A program made the position numbers and the translations under genes. From Flavobacteriales bacterium (GTDB lineage Bacteria > Bacteroidota > Bacteroidia > Flavobacteriales_F > PHOS-HE28), in contig JACJZF010000002.1 of NCBI GenBank assembly GCA_020635725.1, positions 1-64,000 on the forward strand: a DNA stretch of 64,000 bases, written 5' to 3'. The notes below the pieces were generated by a model. It was not told the DNA's origin. It saw only the letters and a program-made list of their open reading frames with translations, and made no database searches. Shown here piece by piece: positions 38,805 through 47,208 of the stretch (its first letter is position 1; every line of letters begins with the position of its first letter).

Positions 38805-40463
38805 TCAGCGCAGCAGCTCGAATCGTTCGGTGCGGATCGAGCCATCGAACCCAGACACGCGCAAGGCGTAGCTGCCATCGAACATGGTTGCGGGCAGCGT
38901 AACAGCATGAGAGCCCGCGTTCGCTTGCCCTTGCCAGACCACGCGCCCAGCGCCATCGAGCACTTCGAGCCTGGCGGCCCCGGGCAAAGTGACCCGTAGC
39001 TGGCCCGCGCTCGGGTTCGGGTGCAGGCGTAGCATCGCGGCAGGCTGCTCATCCAGGCCCATGGCCAGGCAGATGGGATCCGAGAGCGGGAGCAGATCAA
39101 CGGTGATGCACGCGCTCAGGTCGCCGCATGCCGCGCTGGTCACCGTGTAGCAGTAGTCGCCGGCTGGATCCAGCGCGGGATCGAAGAGGTCCGGCACGCT
39201 CGCGCCTTCATAGGACCAGGCACCGCCAGGGTCCGCGGATCCCAACAGGGAATCGGCCAGGGCGAAGGAGCCGGCTTGCGGGCACACGACAATGCTGTTG
39301 CCTACTCCCGGGCTCACCTCATGGGCATTCACGGTAACGGTATAGGTGAAGGTCTGCGAGCCAACCACGGGGCAGGCATCATCCACGGCGTTGATCGTGA
39401 AGCTGTAGCTGCCCGGAGCGGCACCATCGGCATTCCAGCAGATCGAGGCCGTGGCGGGATTCGTTCCCGAAACGGAGAAACTCGCCCCCGGCAGCACCTG
39501 ATCCACATTGCTGGTGAGCGTCAAGCCCTGCCCTGCATCGCCATCGGTGATCGCCGCATCGAAGCAGAGATCGCCGCCGCATGTGCTGAGCGCATAATCG
39601 CCGGTGACCATGGCGCTGCTGCTGGCGTTCTCCACCACGCCGCTGGTGGCATCAGGCACTTGGTTGGCGCAGGACTGGGCCACGAACGGGAAATCGCGCA
39701 TCACCGTACCGATGAGATTCCCGTTGGAATCGCTGTAGCGTACCTCTACGACCGCCACGATGTAGCCTTGCAGGGTAGGGGTGAAGGTGATATTCCCCGA
39801 AAGGCTGTCGATGGTCATGCCGGTGAATGGCGTGGCGCCGGTATAGGGGGCCAGGTAATCCACGGAGACGATCTCGGGAATGTACCGGCGCGCATCAATG
39901 AATCGGAAACGCAGCTGCTGGTCGGCAGAGGCCGTGACACCGAGGTCATAACTGACCGGTTGGCCCAGGCAAACGAAGGGCGGCACCGGATCGGAGAACA
40001 CCGGAGATTCGTTGCATGCCCCACCTGCGTTGTTCAGCACGGTCTCGAGGTAAACGCCTTGCGAGCCAACCAAGTTGATGGATTCCTGACGGCAGCAGGT
40101 ATTCCAGCTGATCGTCCAGAAATTGCAAGGGCTCAGAAAGAGCGTGGTGCGGTAGGTGTAGAGCTCAATGCCAATGAGGGTGCCGCCGTTGCACGTGGTC
40201 TGGTCGATCTGATCGGGGCACACGGGGGAAACATTCTCCACCGAAATGAGCGGGATGTTGTTCAGCGTGAAGCTTACCCCGCATGAATTGCTGAACGTAA
40301 GGCCTTGGGCGATCATCGCCGCCCCGGTGCATTCGCGCCAGAGCTGGAGTGTGACCTCGTGCTGATTCGACCCGATGCAACGGGTGGTGATGCTGCCGCC
40401 GGGAAGATGCTCGGCCGTGGCGGTGAGCGTGAGGAGCAGGAAGAGAGGTGTAGTCAGGCGCAT
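38805..40463 (-). CDS. Type IX secretion cargo protein with C-terminal sorting domain
   Basis: This 552-residue secreted protein has a signal peptide (about residues 1-18), several Ig-like or cadherin-like beta domains with scattered cysteines, and a C-terminal sorting domain of about 75 residues (LRLHPNPSAGQLRV to SIRTERFELLR). The last is the type A signal for the type IX secretion system, so the protein should be exported and anchored or released at the cell surface. The function of the beta domains is unknown; adhesion is plausible. A TACCTTGG box on the minus strand at 40486-40493 may be its promoter. Confidence 0.85.
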   Translation of the reverse strand: MRLTTPLFLLLTLTATAEHLPGGSITTRCIGSNQHEVTLQLWRECTGAAMIAQGLTFSNSCGVSFTLNNIPLISVENVSPVCPDQIDQTTCNGGTLIGIELYTYRTTLFLSPCNFWTISWNTCCRQESINLVGSQGVYLETVLNNAGGACNESPVFSDPVPPFVCLGQPVSYDLGVTASADQQLRFRFIDARRYIPEIVSVDYLAPYTGATPFTGMTIDSLSGNITFTPTLQGYIVAVVEVRYSDSNGNLIGTVMRDFPFVAQSCANQVPDATSGVVENASSSAMVTGDYALSTCGGDLCFDAAITDGDAGQGLTLTSNVDQVLPGASFSVSGTNPATASICWNADGAAPGSYSFTINAVDDACPVVGSQTFTYTVTVNAHEVSPGVGNSIVVCPQAGSFALADSLLGSADPGGAWSYEGASVPDLFDPALDPAGDYCYTVTSAACGDLSACITVDLLPLSDPICLAMGLDEQPAAMLRLHPNPSAGQLRVTLPGAARLEVLDGAGRVVWQGQANAGSHAVTLPATMFDGSYALRVSGFDGSIRTERFELLR

Positions 40464-40527
40464 GGGAACGGCTTTGGGAGGATCGCCAAGGTAGCCATCC
40501 TCCGTTCCAGGCAGCGGCCTTGGTCCC

Positions 40528-41412
40528 TTAGCGCGCCCGCGTGATGGCCTTCAGGTCCTCGGCGATGAAGCCCTCCTTCTTGCCGAAGATGGCCGCATCG
40601 TCACGCAGGTACATCAGTTCCCCCGTACCGGCGTTGAACACGCGCTTGAAGCAATGCTTGTTCTTATGGTCGCCGATGGTGATCACCGCATCGCTCACCA
40701 GGGTGCCGCTGCTGCCGCTCTTCGCGGCATCAGCTACGGCGCTCATCGGCACCACGCGCATGGGCGCCGTGTACTCGGCCTTGATGGCGCCCTCATCGGG
40801 CAGGCTCGTATCCAGATGCTCCTTGGCGATCAGCAGCTCGCCCTCGCGGATCAGCCGCGTGCGCCCGTCGTAAAGGCGGTCGGCAGTGGTCTTGTCGGTG
40901 ATCTTGCCGGCCTCCACCTGCTTCAGGTAGTCCTGGATGTGCTTCACGTACAGGTTCAGCAGGGCCGCCATGTTCTGCTCATCGATCGCCTTCGTGTCGA
41001 TCAGGAGGTAGGCCAGGTCGTGGTCCGTGCCGATGCTCGTGAAGGCATTGCCGGTCTGTTCCAGCGCCTCGCCCTTCTTCTGCTTCCAGCCTTTCACCAG
41101 GGTGAGGAAGGTGCCCTCGAATTTCACCGGGTCGGTGCGCCGCGTCTTGAGCAAGTAAGTCTTGGCTGGGTCGATGGGCTGCGCGCCCAGCTCCGCCACC
41201 GTCACGAACTCATAGGCCGGGCTGAATTTCCAGTGGCTCTTCACCGCATCGGTGATGGCGCGGTTGTAGGGCGAGTCGCCGGCATCGAGCACCACGATCA
41301 GGGTGCTGCCCTTGGCGCCTTTCACGGCGGCGGGGTCGAAGGTGCCGTATTGGGCGGCGAGCGGAGCGGTGATCAGCGTGGCAGCCACGAGGCTCAGAAA
41401 TGGAAGACGCAT
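40528..41412 (-). CDS. Conserved exported protein of unknown function
   Basis: A 294-residue protein with a signal peptide ending LAAQ near residue 20. The mature part has GSTLIVVLDAGDSPYNRAI near the start and a long soluble alpha/beta-looking remainder rich in Lys and Asp. No catalytic motif or named family is recognised. The ATG at 41412 begins the signal peptide, and a TATTTTCG promoter box lies about 34 nt upstream. It diverges from the small gene at 41482. Confidence 0.6.
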   Translation of the reverse strand: MRLPFLSLVAATLITAPLAAQYGTFDPAAVKGAKGSTLIVVLDAGDSPYNRAITDAVKSHWKFSPAYEFVTVAELGAQPIDPAKTYLLKTRRTDPVKFEGTFLTLVKGWKQKKGEALEQTGNAFTSIGTDHDLAYLLIDTKAIDEQNMAALLNLYVKHIQDYLKQVEAGKITDKTTADRLYDGRTRLIREGELLIAKEHLDTSLPDEGAIKAEYTAPMRVVPMSAVADAAKSGSSGTLVSDAVITIGDHKNKHCFKRVFNAGTGELMYLRDDAAIFGKKEGFIAEDLKAITRAR

Positions 41413-41445
41413 GCGTTCGGAGGATTCGGTTCGTTCGGTGCCCGG

Positions 41446-41453
41446 CGAAAATA
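41446..41453 (-). promoter_or_regulatory. TATTTTCG promoter box of the exported unknown gene
   Basis: Read on the minus strand, TATTTTCG lies in the 69-nt divergent region and points toward the gene starting at 41412. Confidence 0.45.
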
Positions 41454-41481
41454 GTGCCGCCCCTTGCCCACCTTTGGTGGC

Positions 41482-41859
41482 ATGTCGCAGGAGGCCAACA
41501 GCGGGCTGTCGAAAGACGGCGATGGCGCCATGGCGCGCTACCTGGACCGCGCCGAGGTGCTCGGGGACACCGTGCGGCAGCTCCGCAAGGACCTGGCGCT
41601 CGATGAGGCCACGCTGCCTCTCCCATCGGCCGATGAGGGAGCCTTCGAGACACTGCGCGCGCATGTGCTCGTGCGCCTGAAGGCCTTGCAGGGGCAAGGC
41701 GCAGCTGCGGTCCAGCAGGCCATGTACCGGGTCGATATCCCCGAAGGCCACCTGCGCCGAACCATGGCCTCGGGCGGTCTCGATGCGCTGGCCGGCGAAT
41801 GCGTGCTGCGGGCGTTGCAGAAGGTGCTCACGCGGATGCGTTTCGCCGGCCGCTTCTGA
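41482..41859 (+). CDS. Small conserved cytosolic protein, unknown
   Basis: A 125-residue soluble, probably all-helical protein without signal peptide. It contains VLVRLKALQGQGAAAVQQA and a VDIPEGHLRRTM segment. The general look resembles small Bacteroidota proteins of unknown function, but I cannot name a family. It sits between the divergent exported gene and sucA, with CACCTTTG just upstream as a possible promoter. The ATG at 41482 is the first good start. Confidence 0.5.
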   Translation: MSQEANSGLSKDGDGAMARYLDRAEVLGDTVRQLRKDLALDEATLPLPSADEGAFETLRAHVLVRLKALQGQGAAAVQQAMYRVDIPEGHLRRTMASGGLDALAGECVLRALQKVLTRMRFAGRF

Positions 41860-41952
41860 GCACGCAACCTGCGGCAGGCCAGGGGCATCGCCCACGCCAG
41901 CGGCGTGTTCACAACCCTGGGCGCGGTGCCCCGCAAGCTCCGGGCGCAGGAA

Positions 41953-41960
41953 TACCTTTG
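41953..41960 (+). promoter_or_regulatory. TACCTTTG promoter box of sucA
   Basis: TACCTTTG is an exact TAnnTTTG match, 11 nt before the sucA start codon. No upstream TTG is evident at the usual distance. Confidence 0.5.
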
Positions 41961-41971
41961 CCCCGCTTTAC

Positions 41972-44764
41972 ATGGACCAGCTTTCCTACCTGAGCAACGT
42001 CGATAGCGCCTGGCTCGACGACCTCTACCAGCAGTACCGCAAGGACCCCAGCAGCGTGGAGACCGGCTGGGCGCGTTTCTTCGAGGGCTTCGACTTCGCC
42101 CAGGCCCTCAACGGGGGCTCGGTGGAAGGCGGCACGGCCCCTTCGCCCGCACCTGGCGGCAACGAGCGCTTCGAGAAGGAGTTCCGCGTGATCGAATTGA
42201 TCAATGCGTACCGCACGCGCGGCCATCTCTTCACCAAGACCAATCCGGTCCGCGACCGACGCAGCTATTCGCCCACGCTGGCCATCGAGAACTTCAAGCT
42301 CTCGGAGAAGGACCTGGACACCGTGTTCAGCGCCGGCGGCGACATCGGCCTGGGCCCGGCCAAGCTGCGCGACATCGTGGCCATGCTCGAGGAGACCTAT
42401 TGCGAGAGCGTGGGCGCCGAGTTCATGTTCATCCGCAACCCGGAGAAGCGCAAGTGGCTCACCGAGCGCATGGAGCTCACCCGCAACCGCCCCGATTTCA
42501 CTATCGACCAGCGCAAGGACATCCTAGAGAAGCTCAACGAGGCCGTGGTCTTCGAGCGCTTCCTGGGCAAGAAATTCATCGGGCAGAAGCGCTTCAGCAT
42601 CGAAGGGGCCGAAGCGCTGATCCCCGCATTGGACACGGTGATCGAGCATGGCGCGGAGCTCGGCATCACCGAATATGTCATCGGCATGGCCCACCGCGGC
42701 CGCCTGAACGTGCTGGCCAACACCTTGCGCAAGAGCTACGACCAGATCTTCAGCGAGTTCGAGGGCAAGGATTATGAGGATGCGCTCGTGGAGGGCGATG
42801 TGAAGTACCACATGGGGTACAGCAGCCTGATCAAGACCAATACGGGCAAGGAGGTGCGCCTCACCCTGGCGCCCAACCCCAGTCACCTGGAGAGCGTGGG
42901 GCCCGTGATGCAAGGCATCGCGCGCGCCATCATCGAGAACGATGACGAGTTCAAGAAGGGCATCACCGCCCCGATCCTCATCCATGGCGATGCCGCCGTG
43001 GCCGGCCAGGGCGTGGTGTATGAAATGGTGCAGATGGCCGGGCTCAAGGCCTATGAGGTCGGCGGCACCATCCACATCGTGGTGAACAACCAGGTGGGCT
43101 TCACCACCAACTACGTCGATGCGCGCACCAGCACCTACTGCACCGATGTGGCCAAGGTGACGCAATGCCCGGTGTTCCACGTGAACGGCGACGATGCCGA
43201 GGCCGTGGCCTACACCGTGAAGCTGGCCATGGACTTCCGCCAGCGGTTCGGCACCGACATCTGGGTGGACATCCTCTGCTACCGCAAGCACGGCCACAAC
43301 GAGGGCGACGAGCCCAAGTTCACGCAGCCCGTGCTGTACAAGGCCATCGCCGCGCACCCCGACCCGCGCGCCATTTACACCCAGAAGCTCATCGACAGCG
43401 GCGTGGAAGGCGCCAAGGAGCTCGCTGAGGAGATGGAATCGTCCTTCACCGAGATGCTGAGCGCACGGCTCGATGAGGCCAAGCAGGTGCGGGTGGGCAA
43501 GATCACCAACTTCATGGCCGACCGCTGGAAGGGATTCAAGCGCGCCCATCAGGCCGACTTCGCCGAATCGCCCGCCACCGGAGTGGACAAGAAGACGCTC
43601 GCGCTGATCGGCGAGAAGCTCAGCGTGCTGCACCCCGATGGCAAGAAGTTCTTCAGCAAGCTCGAGAAGATCCTGCAGGACCGGGCGCGCATGATGAAGG
43701 AGGAGCGGCTCGATTGGAGCATGGGCGAGCTGCTCGCCTACGGATCGCTGCTGCTCGAGGGCCACCCCGTGCGTTTCACCGGACAGGACGTGGAGCGCGG
43801 CACCTTCAGCCACCGGCACGCCGTGGTGAAGGTGGAGGACAGCGAGGAAGAGTTCATCCACCTCAAGCACATCCGCGAAGGACAGGCGCTGTTGCAGATC
43901 TACAACTCGCTGCTCAGCGAGTACGCGGTGCTCGGCTTCGAGTACGGCTATGCGCTCACCAACCCCAACACGCTCACCATCTGGGAGGCGCAGTTCGGCG
44001 ATTTCGTCAATGGTGCGCAGATCATCCTGGATCAGTACCTCAGCGCTGCCGAGGAGAAGTGGAACACCCAGAACGGGATCGTGCTGCTGCTGCCGCATGG
44101 CTACGAGGGACAGGGCGCCGAGCATAGCAGCGCGCGCATGGAACGGTTCCTGCAGTCCTGCGCCGATGCCAACATGGTGGTGGTGAACTGCACCACGCCC
44201 GCCAACTTCTTCCATGCCTTGCGCCGTCAGCTCAAGTGGGACTTCCGCAAGCCCCTGGTGGTCTTCAGCCCCAAGAGCCTGCTGCGGCACCCGCGCTGCA
44301 CCAGCGCACTCGATGAGCTGGTGTCCGGGCGTTTCCAAGAGCTGATCGACGATGCCCAGGCCGACCCCAAGAAGGTGCGCAACGTGGTGTTCACCCAAGG
44401 CAAGATCCATTATGACCTCGTGGAGCACCGCGAGAAGAACGGCATCACCGATACCGCGCTGATCCGCATCGAGCAACTGCACCCGCTGCCCGCGGAGCAG
44501 ATGCGTGCGGTGATCAAGAAGTACACCAAGGCCCAGAGCTACCGCTGGGTGCAGGAGGAGCCCATCAACATGGGCGCCTGGACCTATCTGCTCACGAGCT
44601 TCAACGATGTGCGCCTGGAGCCCATCGCGCGACCGGCCAGCGGCGCGCCAGCCACCGGCAGCAGCAAGCGCAGCGCGCGGCAGCAGCAGGAGATCATCGA
44701 GCAGGCATTCCGGCCTGCCGCCGCAGAACCGAAGAAGGCCGCTGCCGTAAAAGCGAAGGCCTGA
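41972..44764 (+). CDS. sucA: 2-oxoglutarate dehydrogenase E1 component
   Basis: This 930-residue thiamine diphosphate enzyme decarboxylates 2-oxoglutarate in the TCA cycle and passes the succinyl group to the E2 lipoyl arm. The N-terminus MDQLSYLSNVDSAWLDDLY and FFEGFDF are typical of the E1 leader that binds E2. The ThDP region contains HGDAAVAGQGVVYEM and later GQGAEHSSARMERFLQ. The length is standard. sucB follows after 32 nt. Confidence 0.94.
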   Translation: MDQLSYLSNVDSAWLDDLYQQYRKDPSSVETGWARFFEGFDFAQALNGGSVEGGTAPSPAPGGNERFEKEFRVIELINAYRTRGHLFTKTNPVRDRRSYSPTLAIENFKLSEKDLDTVFSAGGDIGLGPAKLRDIVAMLEETYCESVGAEFMFIRNPEKRKWLTERMELTRNRPDFTIDQRKDILEKLNEAVVFERFLGKKFIGQKRFSIEGAEALIPALDTVIEHGAELGITEYVIGMAHRGRLNVLANTLRKSYDQIFSEFEGKDYEDALVEGDVKYHMGYSSLIKTNTGKEVRLTLAPNPSHLESVGPVMQGIARAIIENDDEFKKGITAPILIHGDAAVAGQGVVYEMVQMAGLKAYEVGGTIHIVVNNQVGFTTNYVDARTSTYCTDVAKVTQCPVFHVNGDDAEAVAYTVKLAMDFRQRFGTDIWVDILCYRKHGHNEGDEPKFTQPVLYKAIAAHPDPRAIYTQKLIDSGVEGAKELAEEMESSFTEMLSARLDEAKQVRVGKITNFMADRWKGFKRAHQADFAESPATGVDKKTLALIGEKLSVLHPDGKKFFSKLEKILQDRARMMKEERLDWSMGELLAYGSLLLEGHPVRFTGQDVERGTFSHRHAVVKVEDSEEEFIHLKHIREGQALLQIYNSLLSEYAVLGFEYGYALTNPNTLTIWEAQFGDFVNGAQIILDQYLSAAEEKWNTQNGIVLLLPHGYEGQGAEHSSARMERFLQSCADANMVVVNCTTPANFFHALRRQLKWDFRKPLVVFSPKSLLRHPRCTSALDELVSGRFQELIDDAQADPKKVRNVVFTQGKIHYDLVEHREKNGITDTALIRIEQLHPLPAEQMRAVIKKYTKAQSYRWVQEEPINMGAWTYLLTSFNDVRLEPIARPASGAPATGSSKRSARQQQEIIEQAFRPAAAEPKKAAAVKAKA

Positions 44765-44796
44765 GTACAAGCAACGATCAATAGAAAACCGAGCCC

Positions 44797-46038
44797 ATGG
44801 CCATCGTCGAGATCAAGGTCCCCAGCCCCGGAGAGAGCATCAGCGAGGTACGCATCGCGCGCTGGCAAGTGAAGGATGGCGACACGGTGACCAAGGACCA
44901 GGTGCTCGGCGAGATCGACAGCGACAAGGCCACATTGGAGCTCAGCGCCGAGGCCGAAGGGCAGGTGAAATTGCTGGTGCCTGAGGACACCACGGTGAAC
45001 GTGGGGGATGTGGTGGTGAAGATCGACACGAGCGTGAAGGCCGAGAAGAAGGCCAAGGCGCAGGAGGAGAAACCGGAGGCGAAGAAGCCCGCACCCGAGA
45101 AGAAGGAAGAACCGAAGGCGGCCTCAGCCTCGGCACCAGCGGCCCATGCCACGCCGGTGGCGAAGGCCATGCTCGATGAGAAGGGCGTGGACCCCGCCAA
45201 GGTGAAGGGCAGCGGCCCCAACGGGCGCATCACCAAGAGCGACGTGAGCGCTTACATCGCCGGCGGCATCAAGGGCGATGCGGTGGTGATGAACGGCTGG
45301 GGCGGCGGCCGCGAGGAGAAGCGCCAGAAGATGACCACCCTGCGCAAGAAGGTGGCCGAGCGGCTGGTGATGGCGAAGAACCAGACCGCCATGCTCACCA
45401 CCTTCAACGAGGTGGACATGAGCGCGGTGATGGCCCTGCGCGACAAGTACAAGGACAAGTTCAAAGAGACCCACGGCGTGGGCCTTGGATTCATGAGCTT
45501 CTTCACCAAGGCCGTCACCGAGGCCCTGCGCCTCTTCCCTGGCGTGAATGGCCTGATCGATGGCGAGGAGCTCGTGATGCACGATTACGCGGACATCGGC
45601 ATCGCCGTGAGCTCGCCCAAGGGCCTCATGGTGCCCATCATGCGCAACGCCGAGCGCATGAGCCTGGCGGAGATCGAGGGCAAGATCAAGGAACTGGCCG
45701 TAAAGGCGCGCGACGGCAAGCTGAGCATCGATGAGATGACCGGTGGCACCTTCACCATCACCAACGGCGGCGTATTCGGCAGCATGCTGAGCACGCCCAT
45801 CATCAACCCGCCGCAGAGCGCCATCCTCGGCATGCACAACATCGTGGAGCGCCCCGTGGCGGTGAACGGCCAAGTGGTGATCCGCCCGATCATGTACGTG
45901 GCGCTCAGCTACGACCACCGCATCATCGATGGCAAGGAGAGCGTGAGCTTCTTGTACAAGGTGAAGGAGATGATCGAGGACCCGAACAAGCTCATCTTCG
46001 GCGCGAAGGAGCCGGGCGAGGTGCTGCTGGGGCTGTAA
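44797..46038 (+). CDS. sucB: 2-oxoglutarate dehydrogenase E2 (dihydrolipoyl succinyltransferase)
   Basis: This 413-residue acyltransferase has one lipoyl domain with the lipoylated lysine K44 in EIDSDKATLE. A charged Lys/Glu/Pro/Ala linker and a peripheral subunit-binding domain (KVKGSGPNGRITKSDV) follow. The catalytic domain ends with SYDHRIIDGKE, carrying the HxxxD active site. It forms the core of the 2-oxoglutarate dehydrogenase complex. E3 is not encoded here. Confidence 0.94.
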   Translation: MAIVEIKVPSPGESISEVRIARWQVKDGDTVTKDQVLGEIDSDKATLELSAEAEGQVKLLVPEDTTVNVGDVVVKIDTSVKAEKKAKAQEEKPEAKKPAPEKKEEPKAASASAPAAHATPVAKAMLDEKGVDPAKVKGSGPNGRITKSDVSAYIAGGIKGDAVVMNGWGGGREEKRQKMTTLRKKVAERLVMAKNQTAMLTTFNEVDMSAVMALRDKYKDKFKETHGVGLGFMSFFTKAVTEALRLFPGVNGLIDGEELVMHDYADIGIAVSSPKGLMVPIMRNAERMSLAEIEGKIKELAVKARDGKLSIDEMTGGTFTITNGGVFGSMLSTPIINPPQSAILGMHNIVERPVAVNGQVVIRPIMYVALSYDHRIIDGKESVSFLYKVKEMIEDPNKLIFGAKEPGEVLLGL

Positions 46039-46352
46039 GCGGCTCGGCAGCTGGTGGTGCTGGGTGCAAGCATGGCCCCCTTGATTCGCGCCGGAAATGA
46101 TTTCCATCAGCTTCTGGCAGGTCTCCTCCAACAGCTTGATGTGTGGTGCCCATGGGTGATTTTCCAGCCGGTTTCCGCGCTTTCGGATTGAACTAGGAGA
46201 CCTCCCGGCTCAGCGGCTTTTTCTCCGGTCTTGGCTAATTGTCATGTTTCTGTCATGCGGGTTGTGGCACCTTGCAGGACTGGGATTCGCTAGCCGGGAG
46301 TTCACCCCGGGCATCAGGTTCGAATGGGCGAGGCGCGAATCAGCAGCGGGGC
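46039..46352. other. Intergenic region before the electron-transfer cluster
   Basis: These 314 nt contain no convincing gene, terminator or RNA. A GGTTCGAAT string near 46318 resembles a tRNA T-loop, but no matching stems exist around it. The promoter of the electron-transfer operon should lie here; no clear TAnnTTTG match was found. Confidence 0.4.
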
Positions 46353-47207
46353 ATGACAAAAACCGTCCACTTCATCTATATCTGGACCATGGTCGCCGTG
46401 GTCGTGGCGGTCACGGCCTACCTGGCTTGGACCGGCTTCAGCTACTACGAGCTCCCGTTGGAGGAGCGTTTCTACCATCCGCGCCATGCATGGTTCAAGC
46501 CCAGCGGCGCCTTCGGCCATGGCCTTGGCATTCTCGGGACGTTGATGGTCCTCTTCGGCGTGGTGCTCTACATCGCCCGTAAGCGGTACAACTTCATGGC
46601 ACGGCAGCTCCGGCTCAAGTATCTGCTGGAGTTCCACATATTCCTCTGCACGCTCGGTCCGATCCTCATCCTCTTCCACACGGCCTTCAAGTTCGGCGGG
46701 CTGGTCTCGGTGGCCTTCTGGAGCATGGTGGCGGTGGTGGCCAGCGGCGTCATCGGCCGGTTCATCTACATCCAGATCCCGCGCACCATCGAGGGCCGCG
46801 AGCTGAGCCTGAACGAGGTGAAGGGGCTGCGCAGCGATGTGGTGGAGACGCTCCGCGGCAAGGCCGGACTGGACGAGAGCCTCTTGGGCATGGTGGTCAG
46901 CTCCGACAAGGACGAGGAGTCGAGCAAGATGTCGTGGTGGGCCAAGCGTGCCCGGGAGCGCAAGGTGCTCTCCGCGATCCGTTCCGATCTGCGGAAGAAG
47001 GGCGTGGCGGGCCAGGAGCGGAAAGCCGTGCTCGACATGGTGAAGGAGGAATTCGCGCTCTCCCGCAGGATCGGCAGGCTCCAGCTCATGCAGCAGCTCT
47101 TCAAGTACTGGCACGTCGCGCACCTGCCCTTCGCGCTCATCATGCTCATCATCCTCATCATCCACGTTGCGGTGACGCTGGCCTTCGGCTACCGCTGGAT
47201 CTTCTGA
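46353..47207 (+). CDS. Five-helix diheme b-type membrane cytochrome
   Basis: This 284-residue inner-membrane protein has predicted helices at about residues 8-27, 56-75, 91-112, 117-140 and 257-278, with a charged soluble domain at 141-250. Helix 3 carries H95 and H109 and helix 5 carries H257 and H271. Both pairs are H-x13-H, the spacing that places two b-type hemes on opposite sides of the membrane. H56 opens helix 2. This fits a quinol-handling or transmembrane electron-transfer subunit. No named family is assigned with confidence. The next gene begins one base after its stop, and multiheme cytochromes follow. Confidence 0.7.
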   Translation: MTKTVHFIYIWTMVAVVVAVTAYLAWTGFSYYELPLEERFYHPRHAWFKPSGAFGHGLGILGTLMVLFGVVLYIARKRYNFMARQLRLKYLLEFHIFLCTLGPILILFHTAFKFGGLVSVAFWSMVAVVASGVIGRFIYIQIPRTIEGRELSLNEVKGLRSDVVETLRGKAGLDESLLGMVVSSDKDEESSKMSWWAKRARERKVLSAIRSDLRKKGVAGQERKAVLDMVKEEFALSRRIGRLQLMQQLFKYWHVAHLPFALIMLIILIIHVAVTLAFGYRWIF

Positions 47208-47208
47208 C

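Noticed and set aside
46260..46345. tRNA-like T-loop string GGTTCGAAT
   Set aside because: No T-stem, anticodon arm or acceptor stem can be paired around it.
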